This document shows positions 14,001 through 29,000 of a stretch of 64,000 bases of DNA, piece by piece. Positions within the stretch are counted from its first letter, which is position 1; each line of letters starts with the position of its first letter. A program made the translations under genes and the position numbers. This DNA is from Rostratula benghalensis (Eukaryota; Chordata; Aves; Charadriiformes; Rostratulidae): positions 1,435,142 to 1,499,141 of the forward strand of contig VXAI01000161.1 in assembly GCA_013399305.1 (NCBI GenBank), read 5' to 3'. The notes under the pieces were generated by a model. The model was not told the DNA's origin and made no database searches. It was given only the letters and a program-made list of their open reading frames with translations.

Positions 14001-17000
14001 AAACCATATAAAATGATGAATAAAATTGTAATTTCTAACTTGAAAGATTCAGCAATCACCACTTTTTTAATGATCTGGTTTCATTACAGACAAAACCATC
14101 CAAATTCCACAGAATTCTGTTTCATGTTTGATTTTTCACAGTCTTCATCCAATTTCACCTGCACACAGTTTTATTATCTATGCCCAAACAATCCATCAGC
14201 TTCAGATATTGCAATCTATCAGCTTAACACATTGCAATTAAAACGTAAAATGATTTATTAAGAATTGCTCTCAGAGGAAAAAAGTTAGCTCCAAACTGTT
14301 CTTCGGAGAAAGAGAAGTTTACCACAAGCACAATTTAAATAGCACTTTGTTTTGTAAACAAAGTATGGAGTTATAAAAACCAGGCCAAATTTCACTTGCG
14401 ATAAAGGACAAATTGTTTGAAATACATTTATTTTTCCCACTTCACATAAAAGACTGTAACGGATGCAAGTCAATGGCTTGAGCTATTGTTTCATAAACTC
14501 TTACCTCAAGAAAATCTTTAGGTGCATAAACAGGCCGGAAGAGACTTAGATCTGGAATGAGATTTCAGTGATGCCATGTCAAAAACCAAGCAATTCAAAA
14601 ATCATGCAGTTTTCCCCTACCCCTAACAAAATCTAGCAATTTCATTAATATATTAAAGGTTTAAATAACTTTTTCACAGCTATCATGGGTACAACCACCA
14701 CACAGTCTCCAATTTTATGCTATTGTTAGTGCCTTAGTTTTCTAAACCCCAGGTGAAGTGACCAGTAGATACAGGGAGCTGTTCTACTTCTTCCACTTAT
14801 GTCTCGAACCATTCTTAGACACGGTAGAGATAAGGTATTCAAAAAAGAGGGTTGGTTTATTTTTTTAACATCATAGATTGTTGAATTAAATGTACTGCTG
14901 TCAAATAAATAATAGGGACTGATCATAAGCAATCTGTGAAAAGTGCTTGCCATGGCAGGGGAGGTGCTGTGATGGAAATCAGTACTTTTGCAAAAATCAT
15001 TTCTTTTAAGGAACTTAGAAATGCAAGAACAAAGCTTTGCTCTCCCAAAGGACAATGTGACTATGCTGTGCAAGTGTGATTATCTTTTGTTAATGAAATG
15101 TCTGAGCTCAATTATCCACAGTTCTGAACATTTTTTTCTCTGAGCTCATGCTAAGAGGAGCTGTGCCCCAACACCTCTTAGCACTGGAACGAAGGGTATT
15201 ACACCACAATCTCTCAGTAATGAGAGTTAGCATAATAACTTGAAACAAAATAATACTGCAATTAATATTTATTTACACAAAATGACACCTTAACCAGTGA
15301 GAAAAAAGGATGGACAACACATAATGCTGAAGTGATTATATTAATCTTTGGCTGACAAATAAGATGTATATGCTATTTTTCTACCCAAAAAAAGGTAATG
15401 CACATCAATTTTGTTAACCATACCTGGCTCGTCAGTTCCCATTTCATTCCATTTATTAAGCAGTTCTTTCTGTTCATTTACAGGCCTCTGAAAGGCACAA
15501 GAAAATAACCCTTTTTAACAGGATGAGTAAAACCAAGCCTATTTCAAATATATAAATTAATGTAACACTTTGAAAAATAGATTGCACTGGCAACACAAAC
15601 TTATTTTGCCTGCATATTACCCCCAGCCTGAAGGTATGTTCTACTGTAGAAAGTCCAAGTTCCAGTTCAAATTAAAAAGGAGCCCATTAAATAATTTAAT
15701 GTGTTTACTACTGAATTTTAGGCCATTTAGCAGTTGGGTTTGCATTACTGAAGATTTACTGCTCACTCCACAGAGCTGTTGGGCTTTGCCATCCAATTCC
15801 TTTCCCTGGCACAGTCATGAAAAGCAAACACAGCTGCATCCTTTATCTCATGTGATGAGCCATGGATGCTCCGCTGCCTCTCACAGATACACAAACAGGA
15901 GAAAGATAAAGAACAAGGCATTCTCAGAGTATTCCCCAATCCTACAGTCTTTAAAATTAAAGCCTCTACATTAATAATAAAAAACCCCAGCAAACCAAAA
16001 TTAGCAATGTACCCATATCTCTTCTCGTCTGTACCAGTTTTCAACCATGAAATACCAGTTCAACCAAAGCTCTCTCCATCACACAAAGTATATCCATATT
16101 GTGTACAGACCATGCAGCCAGAAGTTATACAGCTGTGTCTGCACACAAAAATGCTCTCTTAAGAGCAATGAACATAACAATTAGCTTTCCAACATCCCAC
16201 TCCCTGCAGAGGCTAATTACCACAACAGCAAAGAGGAAGTGGTGTTCCTCAGGGATTGTACTGGGACCAGTGCTATGTAACATCTCTGTTGGTGACAGGG
16301 ACAGTGGAAGAGAGCATACCCTCACCAAGACGCTGATGACACCAAGCTCAGTTGCACAGTTGACACACTGGAGGGAAGGGCTGCCATCCAGAAGGACCTG
16401 GACAGGCTGGAGAGGTGGGCTTGTGCAAGCCTCATGAAGTTCAACCAAGCCAAGTGCATGGTCCTGCCCCTGGGATGTGGCAATCCCAAGCTCAAATACA
16501 GGTTGGGTGGAGAATGGCTGGAGAGCAGCCCTGAGGAGGACTGGGGAGTGATGGTGGGTAAGAAGCTCAACACGAATGTGCACTGGCAGCCCAGAAAGCC
16601 AACCTCATCCTGAGCTGCATCAAAAGCAGCGTGGCCAGCAGGTTGAGGGAGGCGATTCTGCCCATTTACTCTACTCTCCTGAGACCCCACCTGCAGTGCT
16701 GTGTCCAGCTCTGGAGGCCTCAGCACAGGAAGGACATGGAACTGTTGGAACGGGTCCTGCAGAGGGCCATGAAGATGCTCAGAGAGGGCTGGAGCACCTC
16801 TTCCATGAGGACAGGCTGAGGGAGCAGGGGTTGTTCAGCCTGGAGAAGAGAAGGCTCCAGGGAGACTTTAGTGCAGCCTTCCAGTATCTGAAGGGGCTAC
16901 AGGAGAGCTGGAGAGGGACTCTTTGTCAGCAAGTGTAGTGACAGGACAAGGGGTAATGGCTTTAAATTGAAAGAGGGGAGATTTAGATTAGATCTCAGAC

Positions 17001-20000
17001 AGAAATTCTTTCCTTGGAGGGTGGTGTGACATTGGAAGAAGTTGCTCAGGGAAGTTGTGGCTGCCCCATCCCTGGAGGGGTTCAAGGCCAGGCTGGATGG
17101 GGCTTGGAGCAACCTGGTCTGGTGGGAGGTGTCCCTGCCCAGGGCAGGGGGGTCGGAACTCCATGATCTTTAAGGTCCCTTCCAACTCAAACCATTCTAT
17201 GATTTGTAGACTTCATCTTCTCCGAAGCTGAGCTGATGCATACATTGCCACTATCCCTGAAAATTCTTGTGCATTTAAATTATTTTGGATAGCAGCCTTA
17301 CCATGTGCAAAGTGAACATTACGTTACAAGTCTGCAAAATGAGGCTTATTTTCCAAAAACTGTCAGTTTGGCAGCAGGCAGTTTGTTTTACCTTCTGCGC
17401 CAGCGGGATACCGAGTTCTGTGCACATGCTGTTCAGACTTTTTAGAATTCGCTTCTCCCAGCTTCCCTAAAACACACAAAAAATTAAGTTATATGGAACT
17501 TCTTTTTCCTCCAATTGCATTTATCATGTTAATAACAAGCAGGTTTTCAAAGTAGTTTATAAGAAAGGATAGCAAGAGTCACTGACTGACATCCTTCTGG
17601 GAATATTTGCTTGTTTAAATGGAAACAATAGAACAAACAGATTTTATCATTTACATGAAAACAAAGAACCAGAAAAATGAGTTGTTGACATTTCAGATCT
17701 CCGAAAAGCATGTATTTCTTATATATCAACACTTTGGAAATTTTTCAGATGATTACATGAGGGGCAACCAGCTCTGTACAGAGAATGCCTTCTCTACTGC
17801 GTGCCCTGAAAGGAGTGCAGGTCTTTCTCCACCCAACAGTATCTTAGGTGTTTTAACGACTTAAAAAAAAAAAGTTAGAAATAAGGTACTCTGAAATGCT
17901 CAAACAGCTCTCCTGAAATAGTGCTCAGGAAATAGTTCTCTAATCGAAGGGAAAACCAGAGGTAGACAATACCTTAATGGACTGCTTAAAGAGCAAGCAG
18001 ATTCTTCCCATTACCGCGTGAGATTCAAATTTCCCACACGCTGCCTAAGCCATGGGTAATTCCTGGGAAGTTAATGCCAATTAGTACTGACTTTGGATTT
18101 TGCTTCCGTGATCACAGCAGCACTGGTGGGTTTTATATTTAATTTAATTTTCTGTGGATGATGAGCCAGGCCTCAATCAAATGAATGCAAAGACTCCTCT
18201 TAATGTCATTTAGCTCTGGGTTTTATTTACCATTTGCTTTAGACACAAATTCTGCAGCAGTTAGTTACTGTCTCACCACATGTTCCTCAAACTTAAAGCT
18301 CTGTCCAAAAAGGGCTGCAGTTCATTAGACAGGAAGCAAATGAAGGGAAGGGCAGATGTTCAAATGCTCTGTTAAAAAATAAAAATTATATCTTGTCTAT
18401 AATTGTTTCATTTTACCTTCCATTTACAAGCTCCTCTTGTGACTCTTTCCATCAAATGAAAGAGCTCTCTTTCACCAGCAATTTCTTCTCACAATCAAGT
18501 CATCCCTGCACCTTCTCTTGCATAAACAAAACAGACCTGAGTTCTGCCTGTAAGGAACATCTTCCAAATTGCAGTATTTTTTAATAATATTTTGTATTTT
18601 ATTTAACTCTGTTGTTGTATTCAAACACCTTCCAAATGCTGCAGTTACACACCACCAAACTGGTTATTCTCACAGAGGGGTGGTGTAGAACATTTACAGC
18701 ACCCTGTCTTGCTGAAAAGTACATGTTTGTTGCTGGAAGAAATGAGAAATGAAAAAGCATGGAAATTATGAAGACGTATAACAGAGAAGAAAATGGAAAC
18801 AACAAGGGAAAACAGAGGTGTTAGTAAAAGTTTTGGAGTTCAGAGGGCCACAAAGATGCTCAGAGGGCTGGAGCACCTCTCCTATGAGAACAGGCTGAGA
18901 GAGCTGGGGTTGCTCAGCCTGGAGAAGAGAAAGCTCCAGGGAGACCTTAGTGCAGCCTTCCAGTATCTGAAGGGGCTACAGGAGAGATGGGGAGGGACTC
19001 TTTGTCAGGGAGTGCAGTGACAGGACAAGGGGTAACAGCTTTAAATTGGAAGAGGGGAGATTTAGATTAGATATTAGGAAGAAATTCTTTGCTGTGAGGT
19101 GCTGAGACACTGGAACAGGTTGCCCAGAGAAGCTGTGGCTGCCCCATCCCTGGAGGTGTCCAAGGCCAGGCTGGATGGGGCTTGGAGCAACCTGGTCTGG
19201 TGGGAGGTGTCCCTGCCCATGGCAGGGGGGTTGGAACTGGATGATCTTTAAGATCTTTTCCAAGTCTGATCATTCTATGAGTTTAAAAACAAAATTAAAT
19301 CATCAAGTTTACAATTAAGAGAGGATAAAAAAAGAAAAAACCCAAAAAGCATCGATAATGGATATGCTCCAAGATATATAAGCTAGAGAAGCAGCAGCAG
19401 AGCAGGCCACTTTGCAAGACAAGAAAACCAGCTTTTTCCAAGGAGTGATGAGGTCAGTACCACCGGTGTGACTGACAACAGCCAGACCAGCCATTAACCC
19501 CCTGATTGCACCGGGGATGCGACACGTTAGAAATAAATCACTGCTGGACACTCATAAACGGTGCCTTCAGGATAATTCAGCCTTCAGGGCGGTAAAAGAC
19601 TTTCAAATAAAAACAACCAAGACAAAGCAAAAGAGGGGGTTACAGAGCCCCTCCAAGAGGGATGTCCTGCAGCAACCAGAAACAGAAGGACACATCCTCG
19701 ACTGAAATACAAGCCAGAAGCAGAATTCTTGAAGTCATTTCATTGACGGGAACAATAAACGACCCAAGATGATTATTCTAATTTTATGAAGAAATTTAAG
19801 ACTAAGGAAACACATTGCTGGGATTGCTATGGTTACAGCGAGACCCTCCAGTAAAACAGCAGGGACTGCAGAAGGCAGGGCTGCAATCTGCAAACAATTT
19901 CTATCACGGATCAGAGTTACCTTATCCTGCAGAAAAGCCGCTTGGAAACATTTGCTGAGGTGAAATGAAACTGGGTGGACAACAAATAAACTAAATAAAA

Positions 20001-23000
20001 ATATGGCACAACTGCCTAAATTAGCCAGGAGGAGTTACAGGGGTTTTTTTTCCCCCAATAATGAATCCTAAAATTCTTTGTTCTCAAAAGAGTAGACAGC
20101 AAGGCCATTCTTTCAGAATGCACCTCATGAGACCCACTCTGTGGGTAGAACTCAAGGCTTCTGGACCCAGATTTCATTTGGTTTCATTTTTCTCTAACCA
20201 AAAATTGTAACTTTCCAAAAGAAATCTCAACCCAACCACGGGAATAGCTCTCCAGCAGGCACAATTAGAAAGCATAAAGTAAGTCACATCTGTGTTAAAA
20301 GGTATGTACATATTAATATTACTGCGTAAATACCAAATATAAGTTCTACACTGGACAATGTCACACCTACACGAATGATTTACAAATTACTACCCATTGC
20401 CTTTAACACTCTATCCTTTCCTACAAAGCTGGTTTTCTTCTCAGGTAGTGAAGTGAATAATGTACAAAATCTTCAGTTCACTGCCTAAGAATGAGAAAAC
20501 AGAATCAATTTGAGGAGAAAAAGGGTTAATTATGAACATTTTAATATCTAGCCTAGAAAAATACTAATGAAGTTTTAATTACTGCTTCAAAGTCATTCCA
20601 ATAAGTGATATCAAAGTAAGATGGTCTCAGAAACTATTACTCTTCTTTCTAGAATTCTGAAGTAGAGCAAAATTAATTAAGATAGAAAAGGATAAAGAAA
20701 ATGTCAACAAGCTCACAACAATGGCAACAGCATCCTAGCAGTGCCTGTGCATAATAAAAATAAAATATAATGTATATGGAAAACATTTTGCTCCTCAGAT
20801 AAAAATTGTTGATAGTTTCAAAATATTTTCTGCCAACTTTTGTGTTGCTAAAAGATAAATAACGTGAATAAAAAAAAATCCACCTACAAAGAAAGCAAAG
20901 CCAGTCTTCTACCTTCAAAACATTAATTAGATTTGCAATACCTAAGTATTGCACTAAGTAAACTGGTGAACTGGTTTCCACTTTTAGCTACCTCCCAAAA
21001 GGTACTAGCAACCTGTACATTTGTATTTTAGCTATTTCCAAATATTTTGAACAACTAAAATCATGGAAAGATTGCCTTCGTAAGCTTTTTGCATTGTTTA
21101 CCGCTCTTTAGTAAAAAATGTAAGAAAATAAAACCTAGTTGTGATTCAACTGATCTGATCATGATTGTTTTCTCACAGACCTATTACCTACCGTGATAAA
21201 TGTGTGTGCACTTGAAAATCAAATGCTCACCTGTACCTCTGTGGTTTTAGAAAATACCATGTTGATTCCCCTAAGTGTGCATTGATTATTATTTCACAAC
21301 TATCACCATTGATGAATATTTCTCTATGAAAAGGATTCATATGCCTTTACTGAAGAGGTGTATTTCCAGAAAGGATTTGAAAGAGGATCTATTGGTTTGG
21401 GCTGGGATAGAGTTAATTTTCTTTGTTTTGCAGCGAGCAGGCTGAGGGTGCATGAGAAGTTGGAAGGGGACAAAGCTGGGACAGTGACTCCAGCTGAGCA
21501 AAGGGATATTCCACATGTCCATACAACATCATGTTCTAAATAACAAACTGAAGAGAAAGAAGGAGGAATGGGCCCCATAAAAATTATATATACTTTTATA
21601 AAATAATAACCAATGAAACTGGTTTAGACAAATGCAGACGTAGATACACCTCGGTGGTTTTCACATTAGTAAACTGATAGAGAGTGATTATTTTCAGGCA
21701 GTAAATTGTGGCATTACCTTTCACACCACAGAAGAAAAATGCTTTAATGCAATCTTTGTCCCCAAATGCTAAAGACTGAAAGCCAGGACAGCAGGCTAAG
21801 ACTTACTGGAATAAGCAACAATATGATTGAAAAAAGTAACACAATTTGTTGACTACCTTGATAGAGAATACTGCAATATATTTCTAAGCACGACTGATTT
21901 AAATGCAATTCTATCCTTACCTCACATATTTTGGTTAGATCAGATTCTTAAAGGTTTGGGGTTTTTTATTTAAATATGTTTATGTGGATTATTTATTTAT
22001 TTATTTCAAATGGCATATACTGGTGAAAAAATAAAACCAATGAAGCAAAAATAATTTTTTTCTGACACCAAGAATCTTTATTTAATCTTTTAAATTCCAG
22101 TTTCTCTTATTCTCCTTCAATATGCCTTAAGCTCCTTAGATCCACACTTATCACCTTCCTTCCACATTTCTCAGTACTAAATGCATCACTTCTTTCTAAA
22201 GAACTCACCCTCCCTGCAGCCCATTGACATTCATTGCAAAACCTCCTGTCTGCCTCTCTTCAAAAGAGTAGTTTTGAAACTCTTAGTGAAACAACCCACA
22301 GCTACACTTTTTCCCCAACAAAATTCTCCTCCTTGACATCTCTATTCTCCAATACTCACTTACCTGCCATTTTATGCTACTTCTTTCATGGCTGGAGAAT
22401 TACTTAAGCATTTTTTGTATGTATGTAACACATCACATGTACAACGGCATTATTAACTCCAATGCAATGACAGATTTATGTTTTTCCTAAAGTATAAAAT
22501 AAAAGTCCTACAGGCTAAATCTCAAAGAGTCCAATCAAAGATCCAGTATGAACAGTAAAATGGTTAAGAACCAACCTGGGCTTTCCTCATATAAGCTAAC
22601 GGCTCTTTCATATGCTCAGGCGGTGCTGCAGGATGGGAAGGCGAAGGAAACCTTAAAGAGAGTATAATTTCCATGTTCAGATTTTTATTTTGAATAATCA
22701 ATCCTGTAGCCGTAAGCCTAAACACAACTTCTTCCACGAGAGCACTTCTAAAACTACTGTGTATGCTGATGATTATTTTTAGAGGTATTTCTTCATTTCA
22801 ACATGAGTTGTTCTTATGTTAAAAATAATACTTCCTGACTGAGGGGGGATCTGATCAACACCTAGAAATACTTCCAGGGTGGGTGTCAAGAGGAAAGGGT
22901 CAGTCTTTTTTTGGTGGGGCTCAGTGACAGGACAAGAGGAAAGGGGCACCAACTCGAACATGGGAAGTTCCATCTCAACATGAGGAGGAACTTCTTCACT

Positions 23001-26000
23001 TGGAGGGTGGCAGAGGCCTGGGACAGGTTGCCTAGAAAGGTGGTGGAGTCTCCATCTCTGGAGACATTCAAATCCCACCTGGACACATTCCTGTGCAACC
23101 TGCTGGTGGTGGACTTGCTCTGGCAGGAGGCTGGACTGGATGATCTCCAGAGGTCCCTTCCAACCCCTACAATTCTGCAATACTGTGATTTCAGCAATGC
23201 TGTTTCCTGGCTTTTCCACCGTACTTATGAAATCATGTTATGCTTAGTTAATCTCAATTTTCCAGAGCTTTAGTCCAAAAGATATATCTGTTATTAAATG
23301 CACCTTTCCACTCCACCAGAACGTACAGACAATTTATGCTTCCCAGAAGTCTAATCCAAAGTGTGCTAAACAATAATAAAAAGGGATTTTTCCAAATTTC
23401 AGTGCTTATGACCATCTCCCAGCCATGATGAGCACTGATCTGTTAAGTCTAGAAATCTAATGCCTTAATGATTTTTTTTAGTAATTAATACAACAAATAT
23501 GGGCAATGCTGACACAAACATCATGCTGAAAGTTAATAAAGTTCACTTACACAAACTACCTGAACTACATAAGAATTACATTTTGACTGTTGGTACCTTT
23601 GGAAATAAAACAACAAATAACTACAGAATTTGGTGGTATTTGCTTCACTCATTCTTAAAAATGTACCGGGGTCCAGTATTTTCCCTAGGATGAAGAAGAG
23701 CTAATGGCAGTTTAAAACCAGAAATGAAGCAGACACTCTTGTTATGACAGATACTGCAGACAACAGTAATACATCCTACACCTACATATACAAAGGAATC
23801 AACAGTAAAGCATGCAAGTAGAACTTCATAAATAAAAATACTAAATAAACTCACACGTTGAGTTCACTATAAACAGCATTCTGAAGCTTCTTTTCCCAAC
23901 CTGTTAAAATAATTAAAAAAAATAATAATCCAGAAGTTAATTTTAGGAATTAATGTTAGCAGAACAGGAATCAGAAGTCACTTTAGAGTCACTGGTGTTT
24001 TCTGTCCTATCTTAATTCATGTTTACCTACCAGGAAGAGATGAAGAAACCTCAACCTAATTAAGATAGGAAAAACTCCAAGTTGAGGTCTGTATAAATGG
24101 AAAAAAATAGTCAACCTGTATGTCCTTTATTTCCATTTACTGTTTAAATAACTACAATAGAGTTTTGCTAATTTTTTCGTAATTATGTGCTGTTTTTTTC
24201 AAAACCATCATATTATCAAACCAGCTATAAATATTAATAGACAGTGTTTCTGGTGATTATAAATCTTATATAATTCACCATCAAATCTTCACATGACAAA
24301 GTTACATAGGTTAAAACTCCCAAGGGAAACTAGAAATTTAACTACAGGTAAAATTTTCAAGAGTACTTCCATGAATGTTAATTTCCATTTTCAGAAGTGA
24401 CTGAATTCCTGTTTCATTGAGAACCTTCAAAAAAATTCCTGGTATCTTATAAAATCATAAAACCATTTTGTGGTATGTTATTATGTTACATATCTATCTT
24501 CTTAGCACAGTATGTTTTTCAAAATGCTGCTGGAATCCAAAAACTTCTTCCCTTTTAATAATCCCTCTTTTCTAGTAATCACTGAATATCCATTTCTGGC
24601 TACTGTCAGGGATAAGATACCACCCTGTACAAGTGATTATTTCATCATGCATGTCACATATTTTCTCATGAAGATATGCACAGATTGATCAATGAAGCAT
24701 CACAAACCTGATGTCTTCAGAAAATCCCTAATATCTTCTTTTAGTGATTCCAACTTAATTTCTGGTTTGTGCAGGCTAACCTAATGAAAAAATAAAAATA
24801 ATTATAAACATCAGGCAAGCACTCAAAATAAAGTAAATTATGTATTTCATGTCAGGAACTAAGAAACATACATGCTTAAGGTTACACACAAAGCAAACTA
24901 TTTCCTTCTCACTTATCAATGGTAATTGTAGTCAAATAAAATTGGCTAATTCTCTCCTCACTTGATGGCTTTGCTTTTACAAGCAAAGTGCTAAAAGCTT
25001 TCTGTGGGGAAGGTGAGAGAAGGGAGTATCCACTGACAATTACGCTGAATATTCTCAGCAAGAAGTACCCCACGTGGTCATCACAAATTCTAGACTCTAC
25101 ACATTAAAGGACTGGTCATAAGACACAGGAGTAACTCACTGCATTCTATATTAAATAACCAAATGGAAAATGTTCCACTCCCAGCTGCAGCTGTGACTAC
25201 CAGGTATTATCTACCCTCTTGCAATAAGATGCACTCAACAGGCACAATTAGGCACCAACAAACTTTGTAACTCTACCATGGCCCTGCCACACACATGGTG
25301 CTGCCAATTTTTCAGCAACAGCAGGAGCAGCTGCTATAGATGTGGACTGCTGGACCTGGACAGGCTGGATTGATGGGCTGAGGCCAACAGGATGGGGGTC
25401 AATAAGGCCAAGTGTTGGGTCCTGCCCTTGGGTCACACCAACCCCATGCAGAGCTACAGGCTTGGGGCAGAGTGGCTGGAGCTGCCTGGTAGAAAAGGAC
25501 CTGGGGGTGTTGGTGAACTGTGGGCTGAACATGAGCCAGCAGTGTGCCCAGGTGGCCAAGAAGGCCAACAGCATCCTGGCCTGGATCAGGAGCAGTGTGG
25601 GGAGTAAGACTCGGGAGGTGATGATCATCCTCCTTTCTTGGCAATGGTGAGGTCCCACCTCAAGTGCCATGTCCAGTTTCAGGTCCCTCACTACATTGAG
25701 GTGCTGGAGTGAGTCCAGAGAAGAGCAACAAAGCTGGTGAGGGCTCTGGAGAACAAGTCTTATGAGGAGCTTCTGAAGGAGCTGGGGGTGTTCAGCCTGG
25801 AGGAAAGGAGGCTGAGGGGAGACCTCATCACTCTCTACAACTCCCTGAAAGAAGGGTGTAGACGTGGGTGAGGCGGGGGTCGGTCTCTTCTCCCAAGTCA
25901 CAGGTGATGGGACAAGAGGACACAGCCTCAAGTTGCACCAGGGGAGGTTCAGATTGGATATCATGAAAAATCTTTACACAGAGCAGGTTATTAAGCCTTG

Positions 26001-29000
26001 GAATGGGCTGCCCAGGGAGGTTTTTGAGGCCCCATCCCTAGAGGTATTCAAAGATGTGTTGCCATAGTGCTGAGTGACACGGTTTAGTGAGTTTTTTTAC
26101 CAGGGTTAGGTTGATGGTTGGACTAGATGATCTTAAAGGTCCCTTCCAACTTAGATGATTCTATGATTCTATATAGAATCTCCTCCTCCTTCTATAGCTA
26201 GACCAACAGCACGTGATGTTTTAGATCCTTCACACAGAAGCCAAAAGCTCCACAACCCTACCATTTGCCTTACAGTTTATGCACAGAAAAGGGGACTTGT
26301 GCTGGAAAAATTGGTCTAAGATGAATTGGCAATGCAGAATTTTAAGGAAATCTTTCCATATTCCTGAATTGAAAGGAGGAACAGCCAATAACACAGACAC
26401 TGATGGAGCATAAGATGTGGTGGGTTTCATAGCTCTGATGACACACCTATGTTCCATTCAGCTCGATGGTAAAAGCTGGCAAAGGATCATCTCTAAAGGA
26501 AGGGCAACAGAGAGAGATTTTCATGGGAGTTCTTGGGCAGCTCACACGATAGCCTCGAGGAGTGTTTTAGGAAGGAGTCCTCCTCAACCGACTTTGATGG
26601 AAAGCCCTAGGTCCATTTTGGAGTGACGTATGTCAGGCTGAGTTTAATTGTTTTTCTGCTGCAAGGCAGTGGTTTCGTGCCTCTCCTGGATGAATTTTAA
26701 ATAAAGTAACATGGGTCAAACACCACAGATTGTGCCTTCCTGTTCCTTAGAAGTTTTTGCACACGCTTTTGTAAATGTTCAACTTTGTCCTCCGGGTTAA
26801 ATACGAACAATTTTAATGTCAAGGTCCCCGGAGTGTTTACCTGCTGGGCGAGTACACAAACTTCAATAATCTTTTTTAGATATGCAAAACCCCCTCAAAA
26901 CTACAACTCCTGGAGAGGTGACGAATCATCAAAGCCAAATCTTACTAAAAAGTGGGTTCACTGTTTTGACACTGTAAACAGCACAAGAACTGACAAAAGA
27001 GGAGAATATTATTTTAATTCTGTGCTGTTCATGCATCTGTAAAATTCAGGAGCTCTTGGCTCATTAATGAAGGCATGACACTTAGGCTGACAACCCTTTC
27101 TTTTGTGTGGTTTCCTGGAAATTCTGGAAATTGATAGGGCATATTGCATTAGAGGGGATAAAGGAGTTCAGTCCACACAGATGATTCCTTATTTTCCCTG
27201 TCAGCCCCAAAGATACAACACAGGACTTTCTTGTGAGCTGCTGTTCCCAACAGAGCCCGTTTCCCAGCTGCAGAACAGAAAAAAACACAGTGGCTCTCTT
27301 GTACACAGCGGGGTGGCAGTCAAAAGGGAAGCAGGGCAGCAGTTTGGGGAAAGCTTTCTCCAAGGACTACATTAGTTTTCACCTTTTCAGGCCCATTTAT
27401 TCAGCCAAGCTCTATTTCGCTATTCCTAGCCTTGCTGCAGCAAATATACTCCTAATCTGAAATCTATCAGGGCACTTCCCTCCTCTCTCTTGTCATGTCT
27501 GGATGCAATTGCCAAAACCACCTCCCGTTTCCACTTTCCCCTTCTGTTTACTTCTGGATTACAATGGATAGACTCCTACAGAGCTGCAGAAACCATCACT
27601 GTTAAGGATTCAATGCACACTGGGCTGCTCATCAGTTTTCAAATCCAGGTCCAAAAGGACGTGGACTTGCTGGAAGGGGTCCAGCAGAGGGCCATGAAGA
27701 TGCTCAGATGGATGGAGCACCTCTCCTATGAGGACAGGCTGAGACAGCTGGGGTTGTTCAGCCTGGAGAAGGCTTGGGGGAGACCCTAAAGCAGCCTTCC
27801 AGCACCTCAAGGGAGTCTACAGGAGTAGACTACCATTGGGGAACAACCTGTGAAGGCAAAGAGTGACAGCCAGACTTCAGAAGATGTCACACTATTCAGT
27901 CAGGCCAACAGAGAGTCCTGAAAGGAGACAGGGATGAACGCAGCATAATTCAGCAGGCAGTAATAAATGGTTTTTAATACAAGTTAATGGTTACTGGTTT
28001 CTCTTCCAGTATAATTAGCACTGTGACAATTATTCTGGATAGGGCACCAGGGTTCATTTGGTGTCCACATTCATCTACAGTCTGGGTCAGTTTCTTGCAA
28101 ACCAAGAAGCAACCTTAGGCATTCCTTCATAAAACAAGCTGTCATTACAGCTTTTGCAGGCACCCTCTTGTCCCTCAGCTGTACTAAACTGAAAGCTCAG
28201 TTTTGGGACTTTTCAAAATTTCACCAAACCTCCTGGAAGGCAGCTCAGGTAGCACCAGAAATCCTTTGTGTTTATGTTTTGTGCCTTTGAACCTTGTAAT
28301 GTCTCCTGCTGAGATCAGGGCAGTCACCACCATAAGTGATGCTCCAAATGCATTATGCTTTCTGTACTCTGATGTCAAGATGAAAGGAGAGTTGTAGAAG
28401 AAGAGGTGTTGTAGATGAAAGGAAGCTGTAGCAAGGGCAAGGGGTGGTCTGTATCTTCTCCAAAGCAACAGGCCAACGGACAAGAGGAAACGGCCTGAAG
28501 TTGCAACAGGGGAGGTTTAGATTGGATATTAGGAAAAATTTCTACACTGAAAGGGTTATTAAGCTTTGGAATGAGCTGCTCAGGGAAGTGGTGGAGTCAC
28601 CATCCCTGGAGGGATTTAGAAGACAGGTTGACATAGTGCTTAGAGATATGGTTTAGTGATGATTTTTCGTAGTGTTATGTGGGCGGTTGGACCCGGTGAG
28701 CTGAAAGGTCCCTTCCAACCCAGGCAATTCTGTGATTCTACAAAAATCCAGACACTCAACACTGATCTGGCCGAGAGCAAGCAAAAGGACAGCATGATCA
28801 GAAGGTGGGAAAAGCTCGTGGGCATCGTAAATTGATTTGTAGAGCGACTGAACACGGAGACAAATCTATTTGCAAATCAGCACCTAAATCTGGAACTGGC
28901 ATTCAGTCATCCTGGTGGCAGCAGCACTGGCCTTGCACGAGGGCAGAGGAGCCATGGAGGCACAGCACTCAGGGAAGCACAGGAAAATCACCAAGAGGAC

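Larger units (their letters stand above)
17467..22575 (-). other. TBC1D19: TBC1D19 intron 4 (5.1 kb)
   Basis: It contains one CR1 copy (18.8-19.3 kb) and an LTR-like fragment (21.4-21.6 kb). A TTTA microsatellite lies near 21989-22006. Nothing coding is recognised. Confidence 0.8.

Noticed and set aside
25248..25964. Minus-strand open frame of 238 codons
   Set aside because: It is antisense to the CR1 copy at 25.3-26.2 kb and shows no protein family features.
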